Part shown: in pieces, positions 1 to 7,143 of the stretch
Layout of the letters: every line of letters starts with the position of its first letter
Position numbering within the stretch: the stretch's first letter is position 1
From: an uncultured Nitrospina sp.
Lineage (GTDB): Bacteria > Nitrospinota > Nitrospinia > Nitrospinales > VA-1
NCBI GenBank assembly: GCA_913044145.1
Contig: CAJWOD010000023.1
Coordinates: 1-12,667, forward strand
Direction of reading: 5' to 3'
Length of the DNA: 12,667 bases
Position numbers and translations under genes: made by a program
The notes under the pieces: generated by a model
What the model saw: only the letters and a program-made list of their open reading frames with translations
Told to the model about the DNA's origin: nothing
Database searches by the model: none

Positions 1-1457
1 ATTTGTTTTCTGGTTATTCGATCAAGGTCATCATCCGCAAGACCACCCAACGCTAAAATCTGATTTTTAAAATCATTTTGAGATCTTTCATAGCTTGAGA
101 CACCAACAACTTCACCACCAAAACTTTCAACTGCTTTTAAAAATTCATCCTTTAACTCTTCACCAAATGATTCCAAAGGATAAAGAATAACAAATCTTCT
201 TAATTTAAGCGTATTGATAGAATATTCAGCCAAAAAACGAGCTTGTATTTTACGCGTCAAGGCATTCCTGAAAATATAAGGACTGGTTTCTACCAGATCT
301 GCCGAAGAAGCTGTGGGAGAGAAAACGGATAGTTTAAATAAGCCCGCAATATCAGCCGACTGTTTAATTTCATCACTTAATAAAGGACCAATTACTCCAA
401 CTGTTTTTGGATTTCTGGCTAAATTTTTTAGAATTTCCTCAATCCCAATAGACCCAGATGAATTTTGAACATTTAAAAATATTTTATCTCTCGAACCCTC
501 AGGAAGGAGGTTGTAAGCAAGTTGGATTCCCTGCAAAACTTTTTGGCCAGTAGCAGCAAGCTTACCTGTCAGAGGCAAAATCACGCCCACATTAATTTGT
601 GAATCATTTTCAGCTTGCATTGCCTGCAATTCCATTTCCAAACCTTCTGCTTCTTGATGTTCGGGGAATTGATACAAAAACTTTTCTAACACAGACTTAT
701 AACCGCCAATGTCTCTCTTTTCTCTATACAAAGATAGTTTTTTTAGCAAGAGAAGATCAGCCGGAAAACCTTTTTCATATTTTTTAAGTAAATTTGAAAG
801 AACCCTGTCCCCAATATCGCCACCAATCATTTCTACAGTAAATTTGAAAGCTTGTTCACTCACCTCCCTATCGTCCAACTGTGCATAAACCTTTTTTAGA
901 TTTGAGATTGCTTTATCAAAACCAAACCTCATCGCATCCAACCTAGAAAGAAAATATAATGCCTTCCATTTTTTCTTTTTATCTAATGATTTCCGAATAA
1001 CAGTATTAAAAAGTTCCTCGGCTGCATCAAAATTACCAATTTCAAAATTACAAACTGCCATATTAAATTTTATCTCATTAATAAAAAAGACATTCGGATG
1101 ATCATTCAAAAGCATTTTATAAAATCTCAGTGCAGTGGAAAAAGATTTCGCATTTTGATCAATCAATCCAAGACGAAAAAATGCTTTAGACCTTCTTTTC
1201 CCTTTTTTAAAATTCTCTAAATAGGTATGGTAAAAAGGTTTTGCGGCCATAAATTCACCTGAATGAAACAAGTTTTCAGCTTCTATAAATGGTTTGGCAT
1301 AAACTTCTTTCCTTGGGATTTCATATTTTTTTTGGCTAGAAAAATCTGAATACTCTGATTGCGCCTTTGACTGAAACGGATAGATCAAATAACAGGTAAA
1401 AAACAATATGACCGTTATATGTTTTTTGAAATATTTTGGCGAGGAAAGGATAATCAT
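1..1457 (-). CDS. TPR plus periplasmic-binding-fold protein, LpoA-like or LivK-like; C-terminus cut by the window edge
   Basis: An open frame of 485 codons runs from ATG at 1457 off the left edge with no stop, and I followed it codon by codon through most of its length. The N-terminus has a lysine stretch and a hydrophobic core (TVILFFTCYLIY), ending near FQSKAQS: a probable Sec signal peptide of about 32 residues. Residues about 55-155 are helical with TPR-like spacing (AENLFHSGEFMAAKPFY, ALRFYKMLLNDHPN, NFEIGNFDAAEELF). From about residue 288 a type-1 periplasmic-binding fold begins (NVGVILPLTGKLAATGQ, VGVIGPLLSDE, VFSPTASSADLVETSPYIFRN). This TPR plus Peripla_BP_6 layout is known in proteins named penicillin-binding protein activator (LpoA) and in branched-chain amino-acid binding proteins. 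The family assignment is good; the ligand or partner is inferred only. It lies 52 bases behind argG and may share its transcript. No good Shine-Dalgarno precedes the ATG, but an in-frame TAA at 1503-1505 limits any upstream extension. Confidence 0.85.
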   Translation of the reverse strand, partial: MIILSSPKYFKKHITVILFFTCYLIYPFQSKAQSEYSDFSSQKKYEIPRKEVYAKPFIEAENLFHSGEFMAAKPFYHTYLENFKKGKRRSKAFFRLGLIDQNAKSFSTALRFYKMLLNDHPNVFFINEIKFNMAVCNFEIGNFDAAEELFNTVIRKSLDKKKKWKALYFLSRLDAMRFGFDKAISNLKKVYAQLDDREVSEQAFKFTVEMIGGDIGDRVLSNLLKKYEKGFPADLLLLKKLSLYREKRDIGGYKSVLEKFLYQFPEHQEAEGLEMELQAMQAENDSQINVGVILPLTGKLAATGQKVLQGIQLAYNLLPEGSRDKIFLNVQNSSGSIGIEEILKNLARNPKTVGVIGPLLSDEIKQSADIAGLFKLSVFSPTASSADLVETSPYIFRNALTRKIQARFLAEYSINTLKLRRFVILYPLESFGEELKDEFLKAVESFGGEVVGVSSYERSQNDFKNQILALGGLADDDLDRITRKQ

Positions 1458-1509
1458 TTTTGACGGGAAAGGTATTTTGATATTTTTTAGGCCGCCCGGG
1501 TTTTAAAGG

Positions 1510-2715
1510 TCAATCTCCAAATGTTTCTGCGTAAAGTTTGAGTCTCAAGGCATTTAGCTTGATAAAGCCATCCGCATCATTTTGGCTATATCCATGGTTA
1601 TCCTCAAAGCTGGCTATATTTTGGTTGTACAATGATTTTTCGGCCTTTCTACCCATGACCGTGCAGTTTCCCTTATATAGTTTTAGACGTACTTCACCGG
1701 TGACATGTATTTGGGATTGGTCCACCGTTTGTTGAATAAGCTTTCTCTCAGGTGAGAACCAGAACCCGTTATAGATCATGCGCGCATAACTGGGAATCAG
1801 TGAATCACGTAAAAATGTTACTTCGCGATCCAAGGTAATAGATTCAATAGCGCGGTGAGCCTGATGCAAAATAGTACCACCAGGGGTTTCATATATACCG
1901 CGTGATTTCATTCCCACAAATCGGTTTTCGACAATATCAATTCTTCCAATTCCATTTTCTCCACCAAATTGATTGAGTCGTTCTAATAATTTTGCAGGAC
2001 TTAATTTTTCTCCATTGATCGCTATAGGGTTTCCCGCTTCATATTGGATTTCAATAATAGTTGGCTTATCGGGCGCTTTTTCAGGTGAAGTGGATAATAA
2101 AAACATTTCATCGTCGGGACCCTGCCAAGGGTCTTCCAGAACACCGCCCTCATAGCTAATATGAAACATATTACGATCCATACTATAGGGCTTTGCTTTT
2201 GTAACCGGCACAGGGATGCCATGAGATACTGCATAATCGATTAATGCAGTTCTTGAATTCAAGTCCCATTCTCTCCATGGAGCAACAATAACAATTTCAG
2301 GGTTCAATGTATGGTACGCCAGTTCAAATCGTACCTGATCATTTCCTTTTCCCGTAGAACCATGTGAAACACCATCTGCCCCTTCCTTAGTTGCTATTCG
2401 GATCTGCTCTTTGGCTATCAAAGGTCTGGAAATTGATGTTCCTAAAAGATAGTTATGTTCGTAAAACGCATTAGATCTCAACATAGGGAAAACATAGTCT
2501 TTAACAAATTCTTCGCGTAAATCCTCGATATAAACTTTACTGGCCCCTGTTGCTAAAGCTTTTTCCCGGACCGGATCTAACTCCTGCCCTTGTCCTAAAT
2601 CTGCGGCAAATGCGATTATCTCGCAACCATATTTTTCCTTCAGCCATTTAATAATGACAGAAGTGTCTAATCCACCTGAATAAGCCAATACAATTTTTTT
2701 AATCGTTTTTTTCAT
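1510..2715 (-). CDS. argG: argininosuccinate synthase
   Basis: Cytosolic enzyme of arginine synthesis: it joins citrulline and aspartate using ATP to give argininosuccinate, AMP and pyrophosphate. The 401-residue length is the usual bacterial length. The N-type ATP-pyrophosphatase loop AYSGGLDTS lies at residues 11-19. The conserved SHGSTGKGNDQVRFE block is at 117-131, followed by APWREW (145-150) and the EGGVLEDPW segment (189-197). All family blocks are present with no frameshift. The partner argH is not next to it. The upstream gene is tal, 80 bases away in an AT-rich gap, and the downstream gene is the periplasmic-binding-fold protein, 52 bases away. No strong Shine-Dalgarno is visible before the ATG. 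The wide gap from tal leaves room for a separate promoter, but I cannot pick out a convincing -35/-10 pair. Confidence 0.98.
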   Translation of the reverse strand: MKKTIKKIVLAYSGGLDTSVIIKWLKEKYGCEIIAFAADLGQGQELDPVREKALATGASKVYIEDLREEFVKDYVFPMLRSNAFYEHNYLLGTSISRPLIAKEQIRIATKEGADGVSHGSTGKGNDQVRFELAYHTLNPEIVIVAPWREWDLNSRTALIDYAVSHGIPVPVTKAKPYSMDRNMFHISYEGGVLEDPWQGPDDEMFLLSTSPEKAPDKPTIIEIQYEAGNPIAINGEKLSPAKLLERLNQFGGENGIGRIDIVENRFVGMKSRGIYETPGGTILHQAHRAIESITLDREVTFLRDSLIPSYARMIYNGFWFSPERKLIQQTVDQSQIHVTGEVRLKLYKGNCTVMGRKAEKSLYNQNIASFEDNHGYSQNDADGFIKLNALRLKLYAETFGD

Positions 2716-2795
2716 AATTATTTTTTAAGTTAACTAAGTTTCTTTATTAATTTTTGTATTTAAGTATCATAACCTTCTTATACTGCAAACTCCTA

Positions 2796-4037
2796 CTATA
2801 GAAATGATCGTATTCGGTCATCCAAAGCATTTTGATCCTTGGTAAAAGACTGTAATGCTGATTGGGTCATTAAATCATCCAAAGCAATCGACTCCGACCA
2901 ATTATCCAAGCAAGGAATTTTCCCATGATCATATATTTGTTTTAATTCTGTATCAGTAAAATTGTGAAACAAATTAATGTTATATTTTCGACAAAAATCG
3001 ACTAACTCATTACCTTGCATTTCATCAAGACGATTTTCATTTATTAAAATATCAACAAATGAAATAAACTGGTCTGGCATTTCCCATAGGCATGGAAAGC
3101 GTTTTGCCAATGGATGACTAATTTTTATACCCGGAACTATTTCTTCTTTTAAATGGGAAATTACTTCATTAGTTTTTTTTCTAGATTCCTGAAATTCTTT
3201 TATCGCCTTTGGCGGTATGGTCAACACATCCAGCCCCGCAAGAAATGCTACTTGTTCCCCACTTCTGATACTTGCACCGATCAATTTTGATTGCACATCT
3301 TTATACTTCTCTCTTGCTTCTATAAGCGCATTTTGTGTTGCGAGGGTCACTTTTTCTCCAACCTGATCACCGGAACCAGCTTCGTGGTCTATCACCACTT
3401 GATTTAGACGCCCTAAAAAAACATTCACAAAGTCGGGATTGGATAACCTGGCAGCAAGATAATTCTGCCGTGCTGAAAAACCAAGTGTGAAATTTATTGG
3501 GATATTTTCCTGAGTTAATTTTCTAACTGCAAGGTAACCTTCCGGGGTAAGCGGGACTTTTACAATAAAAAATTCCGGGCAAACATTAAAATACCTCCTG
3601 CCATAATGCAGAGTACGCTCAAGATTCCTAGAAACAGACGGGTGTAGTTCTACACTTACCTTTACCTTAAAAGCCTGCACTAATCTCAAAGCAATTTTAC
3701 AATTAATTACAAACCCTACTTCTAAAATAAGCTCTTCATCAGTAATTTCGAGCCCCTCATCGCGAATTTTTCGTATGGTATCTTCAATAATCTGATCCAT
3801 GATTCCACTTTGAACTACCTGATTGGCAAGCGTGTTATTGGTAGTCAAAGCAGTCATTTCCTTCTTCCATATATCCTGAGCCTTTTCCAACTCGCCGGTA
3901 TCAACCCAAATTTCACTCCCCAAAGATTTTAATTTAGCTAGCAAAGGATCAGACTCAGATTTTGGCGCATCGCCCACAATTTTTTCATAAGCCAGACCAT
4001 TTAACATTTCGTCTAGTTTCTGATCAACGGTATCCAT
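2796..4037 (-). CDS. tal: transaldolase, long form (413 aa)
   Basis: Non-oxidative pentose phosphate enzyme moving a dihydroxyacetone unit between sedoheptulose-7-P or fructose-6-P and an aldose phosphate. The likely Schiff-base lysine is K160 in FFIVKVPLTPEG. The WVDTGEL segment (44-50) matches the DSGDI-type aspartate region, TTNNTLANQ (65-73) matches the ATTNPSL block, INFTLGFSARQ (181-191) matches the INCNLTLLFS block, and LIGASIRS (252-259) matches the VGASFRN block. At 413 residues it is about 100 longer than E. coli TalB. The extra length is an N-terminal stretch of about 40 residues and a C-terminal helical tail from about 325. Its ATG follows the pgi stop by 13 bases, and an AAAGGA Shine-Dalgarno sits 7 bases upstream in that gap, so pgi and tal are very probably co-transcribed. 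In other bacteria the same two activities occur as one Tal-Pgi fusion; here they are separate chains in the order pgi then tal. Confidence 0.93.
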   Translation of the reverse strand: MDTVDQKLDEMLNGLAYEKIVGDAPKSESDPLLAKLKSLGSEIWVDTGELEKAQDIWKKEMTALTTNNTLANQVVQSGIMDQIIEDTIRKIRDEGLEITDEELILEVGFVINCKIALRLVQAFKVKVSVELHPSVSRNLERTLHYGRRYFNVCPEFFIVKVPLTPEGYLAVRKLTQENIPINFTLGFSARQNYLAARLSNPDFVNVFLGRLNQVVIDHEAGSGDQVGEKVTLATQNALIEAREKYKDVQSKLIGASIRSGEQVAFLAGLDVLTIPPKAIKEFQESRKKTNEVISHLKEEIVPGIKISHPLAKRFPCLWEMPDQFISFVDILINENRLDEMQGNELVDFCRKYNINLFHNFTDTELKQIYDHGKIPCLDNWSESIALDDLMTQSALQSFTKDQNALDDRIRSFL

Positions 4038-4044
4038 TTACAAA

Positions 4045-4050
4045 TCCTTT
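4045..4050 (-). promoter_or_regulatory. Shine-Dalgarno of tal
   Basis: On the minus strand AAAGGA lies 7 bases before the tal ATG at 4037, directly after the pgi stop TAG (4051-4053). It is one of the clearest ribosome binding sites in the window and fixes the tal start. Confidence 0.75.
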
Positions 4051-5352
4051 CTAATTTCCGGGTTTATTCAATAGCTTAAACATGTTTTTTTTGTAAAGCT
4101 CTACCCCAGGCTGATCAAACGGATTGACATCATTTAAATAACTGGTCATTACAACTGCTTTTTCAAAAAAATAAAATAACTGACCTAAAGATTCAGGCGA
4201 GCGGTCTTTAATTGTAATAGAAAGGTTTGGCACTCCACCTTCTTTATGTGCAAGTGCGGTGGCTTCATATGCTTTTTTATTCACATGGTCCAAAGTTTTT
4301 CCAGCGAGGTAGTTTAAACCGTCAGAATCATTTTGGGAAGCAGGGATTTTTAATTCCCGGTTGGAATTTTCGATTAGCAGGAAGGTCTCGAATATATTGC
4401 GTTTTCCTTCTTGAATCCATTGACCTAACGAATGCAAGTCCGTGGTAAATTCCACCGATGCGGGAAATATTCCTTTTTGATTCTTACCTTCACTTTCCCC
4501 TACTAATTGTTTCCACCATTCCGCGAAATGATGTAAAGAAGGCTGAAAAGAAGCTAGAATTTCAGTAATCAACCCCTTTTGATATAGTAAATATCGATAT
4601 GCAGCATAATGATAAGCATTATTTTCAACTAAGGAGGGCTGAGAATACAATTCCTCGCCTTTGCAAGCACCTGCCAGCAGTTTTCCAATATCGATCCCAG
4701 CAACTGCCATTGGCAAAAGGCCAACCGGGGACAAAACTGAAAATCTACCTCCAACATCATCTGGAATAATAAACTTTTGATAACCTTGCTCTTTCGCCAA
4801 GGTATTCAATGTGCCTTTGTTTGAATTTGTAGTGACTACAATTCTATCTTTTGCGCCATCCACCCCATATTTTTTTTCAATTAATTTCTTAAATAACCGA
4901 AAAGCAATAGCGGGTTCTGTTGTCGTTCCTGACTTGGAAATTACATTCAAACAAACATCATATTTTTCAACAAGGTCAAGTAGGTCGGAATGATAGTCAG
5001 AACTGATATTGTGCCCACAAAAATAGATCTCAGGCAAACCCTCTTTATAAAGTTGGTTTAGAAAAGAGGGTTTTAAAAATGTAATCCCGGCTTGCGAACC
5101 AATATAGGAGCCACCGATCCCAATAACTATAAAAACCTGACATAGTTCGCGTACAGATTTAGCTACCTCATTAATTTCAGCTAAAACTGCTTTAGATAAC
5201 CCTGGCTTTTTCCAACCCAAAAAGTCCGATCCAAGCCCTTGCCCATTTTCTAACATTTCGTGATAGGAAAGAACTTTTGGATATATAGCTTCTAAATCTT
5301 TTTCAGAAATAAAGGTCTTTAGATTGTTTAAATCCAGAGATAGGCGAGACAT
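4051..5352 (-). CDS. pgi: glucose-6-phosphate isomerase, short bacterial form
   Basis: Cytosolic interconversion of glucose-6-P and fructose-6-P. The 433-residue length fits the short Bacillus/Thermotoga-type enzymes rather than the roughly 550-residue E. coli form. Signature blocks in order are GIGGSYIGSQAG (78-89), ISKSGTTTEPAIAFR (138-152), the DVGGRFSVLSPVGLLP sugar-phosphate block (199-214), VGESEGKNQKG with the catalytic glutamate region (284-294), DLHSLGQWIQEG (305-316) and the C-terminal GVELYKKNMF lysine motif (416-425). It is intact. It is followed after 13 bases by tal, so the two sugar-phosphate genes form a pair. Upstream is a 95-base gap from trxB, the widest within the array, which holds a small inverted repeat and no obvious Shine-Dalgarno. 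A promoter or leader control at this point is possible but unproven. Confidence 0.97.
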   Translation of the reverse strand: MSRLSLDLNNLKTFISEKDLEAIYPKVLSYHEMLENGQGLGSDFLGWKKPGLSKAVLAEINEVAKSVRELCQVFIVIGIGGSYIGSQAGITFLKPSFLNQLYKEGLPEIYFCGHNISSDYHSDLLDLVEKYDVCLNVISKSGTTTEPAIAFRLFKKLIEKKYGVDGAKDRIVVTTNSNKGTLNTLAKEQGYQKFIIPDDVGGRFSVLSPVGLLPMAVAGIDIGKLLAGACKGEELYSQPSLVENNAYHYAAYRYLLYQKGLITEILASFQPSLHHFAEWWKQLVGESEGKNQKGIFPASVEFTTDLHSLGQWIQEGKRNIFETFLLIENSNRELKIPASQNDSDGLNYLAGKTLDHVNKKAYEATALAHKEGGVPNLSITIKDRSPESLGQLFYFFEKAVVMTSYLNDVNPFDQPGVELYKKNMFKLLNKPGN

Positions 5353-5365
5353 AAAATACCAGAAG

Positions 5366-5379
5366 GTTACCCAGGTAAC
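5366..5379. repeat. 6-bp inverted repeat in the pgi leader
   Basis: GTTACC and GGTAAC arms are separated by the 2-base centre CA. In RNA this could form a 5-bp stem with a 4-base loop. The 3' edge lies 13 bases before the pgi ATG, about where a ribosome binding site would be expected, and no purine-rich Shine-Dalgarno is visible there. It could be an operator half-site pair, a translation-modulating hairpin, or chance. Confidence 0.3.
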
Positions 5380-5447
5380 TCAAGGAATAATACTAATAAT
5401 GAGACTTTTTCTTTATTTATTTAATAACTCTAACTCCGTAAAAAAAT

Positions 5448-6401
5448 TTATTCAACCAAACCCTTTTCAGCAAGCCACCTTTCGGCCTCTAGAGCTGCCG
5501 CACATCCGGTACCAGCAGCAGTTATGGCTTGACGATATTTGTGATCGTGCACATCTCCAGCAGCGAAAACACCTTCTATACTAGTCTCTTGAGTTCCTGG
5601 TTTGATTCTAATATAACCTGAATTATCAAGATCTAATTGACCGTTAAAAATACCGGTATTAGGAGTATGGCCTATAGCATAAAAAATACCTGCTACTTCT
5701 AACTCACGAGTTTCTTTCGTCTTAATATTTGTGATTTTTGCGCCTGTCACATATTCTTCTCCAATAGCATCATCAAGTACTGAGTCCCAAATTATTTCGA
5801 GCTTTGGGTTTTTAAAAGCCCGTTCCTGCATAATTTTTGAAGCTCTCAATGCATCCCTGCGATGTACCATATAGACCATCGAACCAAATTTTGTAAGATA
5901 GCTCGCTTCTTCAACAGCTGTATCGCCACCCCCGATTACCATCAAAGGTTGATTACGAAACATAGGAAGGGCCCCATCACATACGGCACAAGCAGACATG
6001 CCGTTATTCCACATTTTTTCTTCATTTGGAATTCCCATACGCTTAGCAGTCGCGCCTGTTGAGATAATCACAGAATGTGCTTTAATTTCACGGTTCTCGC
6101 TTTTAATACTAAAGGGAGACTTATTTAAATCTATTTCAACAACATCTTCCTGAACCATTTCTGTGCCAAACCGTTCTGACTGTTTACGGAACAATTGCAT
6201 CAACTCCGGACCTTCAACCCCTTCAGGAAATCCAGGATAATTCTCAACATCCGTTGTCGTTGTCAATTGTCCTCCCGCAGATCCACCCAACATATAACCT
6301 TCAAACATAAAAGGCTTTAAATTTGCTCTAGCTGCATATATTGCCGCAGTGTGACCTGCAGGGCCTGATCCAACAATCACAACATTTTTCACATCATTCA
6401 T
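5448..6401 (-). CDS. trxB: thioredoxin reductase (NADPH)
   Basis: FAD enzyme passing electrons from NADPH to thioredoxin. The 317-residue length is typical. FAD loop GSGPAGHTAAIYAARA is at 11-26, the redox-active CAVC pair (C138, C141) sits in CAVCDGALP, the NADPH loop GGGDTAVEEA is at 157-166 with HRRD at 180-183, and the C-terminal FAD motif GVFAAGDVHD is at 277-286. All functional residues are present, so this is a low-molecular-weight TrxB rather than a ferredoxin-dependent homologue lacking the NADPH motif. A GAAAGG Shine-Dalgarno (6408-6413) lies 6 bases before the ATG, inside the 14-base gap after the SUMF1-like gene. It is therefore probably co-transcribed with that gene. Thioredoxin itself is not in the window. 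Confidence 0.97.
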   Translation of the reverse strand: MNDVKNVVIVGSGPAGHTAAIYAARANLKPFMFEGYMLGGSAGGQLTTTTDVENYPGFPEGVEGPELMQLFRKQSERFGTEMVQEDVVEIDLNKSPFSIKSENREIKAHSVIISTGATAKRMGIPNEEKMWNNGMSACAVCDGALPMFRNQPLMVIGGGDTAVEEASYLTKFGSMVYMVHRRDALRASKIMQERAFKNPKLEIIWDSVLDDAIGEEYVTGAKITNIKTKETRELEVAGIFYAIGHTPNTGIFNGQLDLDNSGYIRIKPGTQETSIEGVFAAGDVHDHKYRQAITAAGTGCAAALEAERWLAEKGLVE

Positions 6402-6415
6402 AACTGACCTTTCAA

Positions 6416-7138
6416 TTAATTCGGCCTAACGCAACGAAAACCCACACCGCTGTATCTTAAATCGGGGTCTTTGGCAATCCGATCTGAAGTTCTTAGATAA
6501 TGGCTTAAGGAATCCCATGATCCACCACGCACCACTTTATTTTTTCCCTTTACTGCCCCTAAAGGATTCTGCTGATATTCTAAATCCTCATACGGACCAT
6601 ACCAATCCATCGTCCATTCATAAACATTTCCCATCACATCATAGAGACCGCGGGAGTTTGGTTCAAAGCTTCCAACAGGAACAGGGGCCCCTACACCATA
6701 AGGTTGATTCCAATGTGCACCGCCTAGCTTTTCAACCTTCGCAGCATATTCCCATTCTGCCTCGGTTGGCAATCGACCCTCCCGCCATTTGCAATAAGTT
6801 AATGCTTCTTCCCAAGTTATGAATACAACAGGTTGATTTTTTTGATTGAAATCTCTAGGCCGGTCCTCATGTAATACTGCCGGCTCACAGACTCCAGCCA
6901 AAAAGCATTTACGATATTCATCATTTGTAACTTCATACTTGTTTATCCAAAAGGAATCAACCTTCACCTTATGTGGAGATTCATCGTTGCACCAATCGGA
7001 ATTATTTTGTTCCTCCTCACAATAGAGGCTGCCCATTTCAAAGTCTCCACCTTCAACCAAAACTTGTTCACTGGCATAGATCGGACTTACAACATATAAG
7101 CTAAAAAAAACAATTAAAATTGATTTACTGATGTTCAT
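6416..7138 (-). CDS. exported SUMF1/FGE-fold protein lacking the FGE catalytic cysteines
   Basis: The FGE-sulfatase (SUMF1) fold is clear: EGGDFEMGS (29-37), EVTNDEYRKC (69-78), RLPTEAEWEYAA (112-123), GLYDVMGNVYEWT (154-166), RGGSWD (194-199) and the terminal GVGFRCVRP (231-239). An N-terminal hydrophobic segment ending VSPIYA predicts export with cleavage near residue 22. True formylglycine-generating enzymes have two copper-binding cysteines just after the RGGS motif. Here that stretch reads SWDSLSHYLRTS, with serine and leucine at those places, so sulfatase activation is unlikely. The six cysteines could form disulfides in the periplasm. The start is a choice: the frame also opens at TTG 7147, overlapping the thrC stop, but GAGG at 7149-7152 sits 10 bases before ATG 7138 and only 1 base before the TTG, so I prefer 7138 (240 aa). 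The specific role is unknown. Confidence 0.88.
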   Translation of the reverse strand: MNISKSILIVFFSLYVVSPIYASEQVLVEGGDFEMGSLYCEEEQNNSDWCNDESPHKVKVDSFWINKYEVTNDEYRKCFLAGVCEPAVLHEDRPRDFNQKNQPVVFITWEEALTYCKWREGRLPTEAEWEYAAKVEKLGGAHWNQPYGVGAPVPVGSFEPNSRGLYDVMGNVYEWTMDWYGPYEDLEYQQNPLGAVKGKNKVVRGGSWDSLSHYLRTSDRIAKDPDLRYSGVGFRCVRPN

Positions 7139-7143
7139 TTTAC

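Noticed and set aside
1485..1503. GC-rich CCCGGG palindrome after argG as a terminator
   Set aside because: No stable stem followed by a T-tract on the minus strand could be drawn.
5324..5584. 86-codon plus-strand open frame spanning the pgi start and trxB end
   Set aside because: It is antisense to two clear genes and shows no recognisable motif or ribosome site.
6517..6822. 101-codon plus-strand open frame
   Set aside because: It is antisense to the well-supported SUMF1-like gene, with low-complexity His/Pro/Leu content and no domain.
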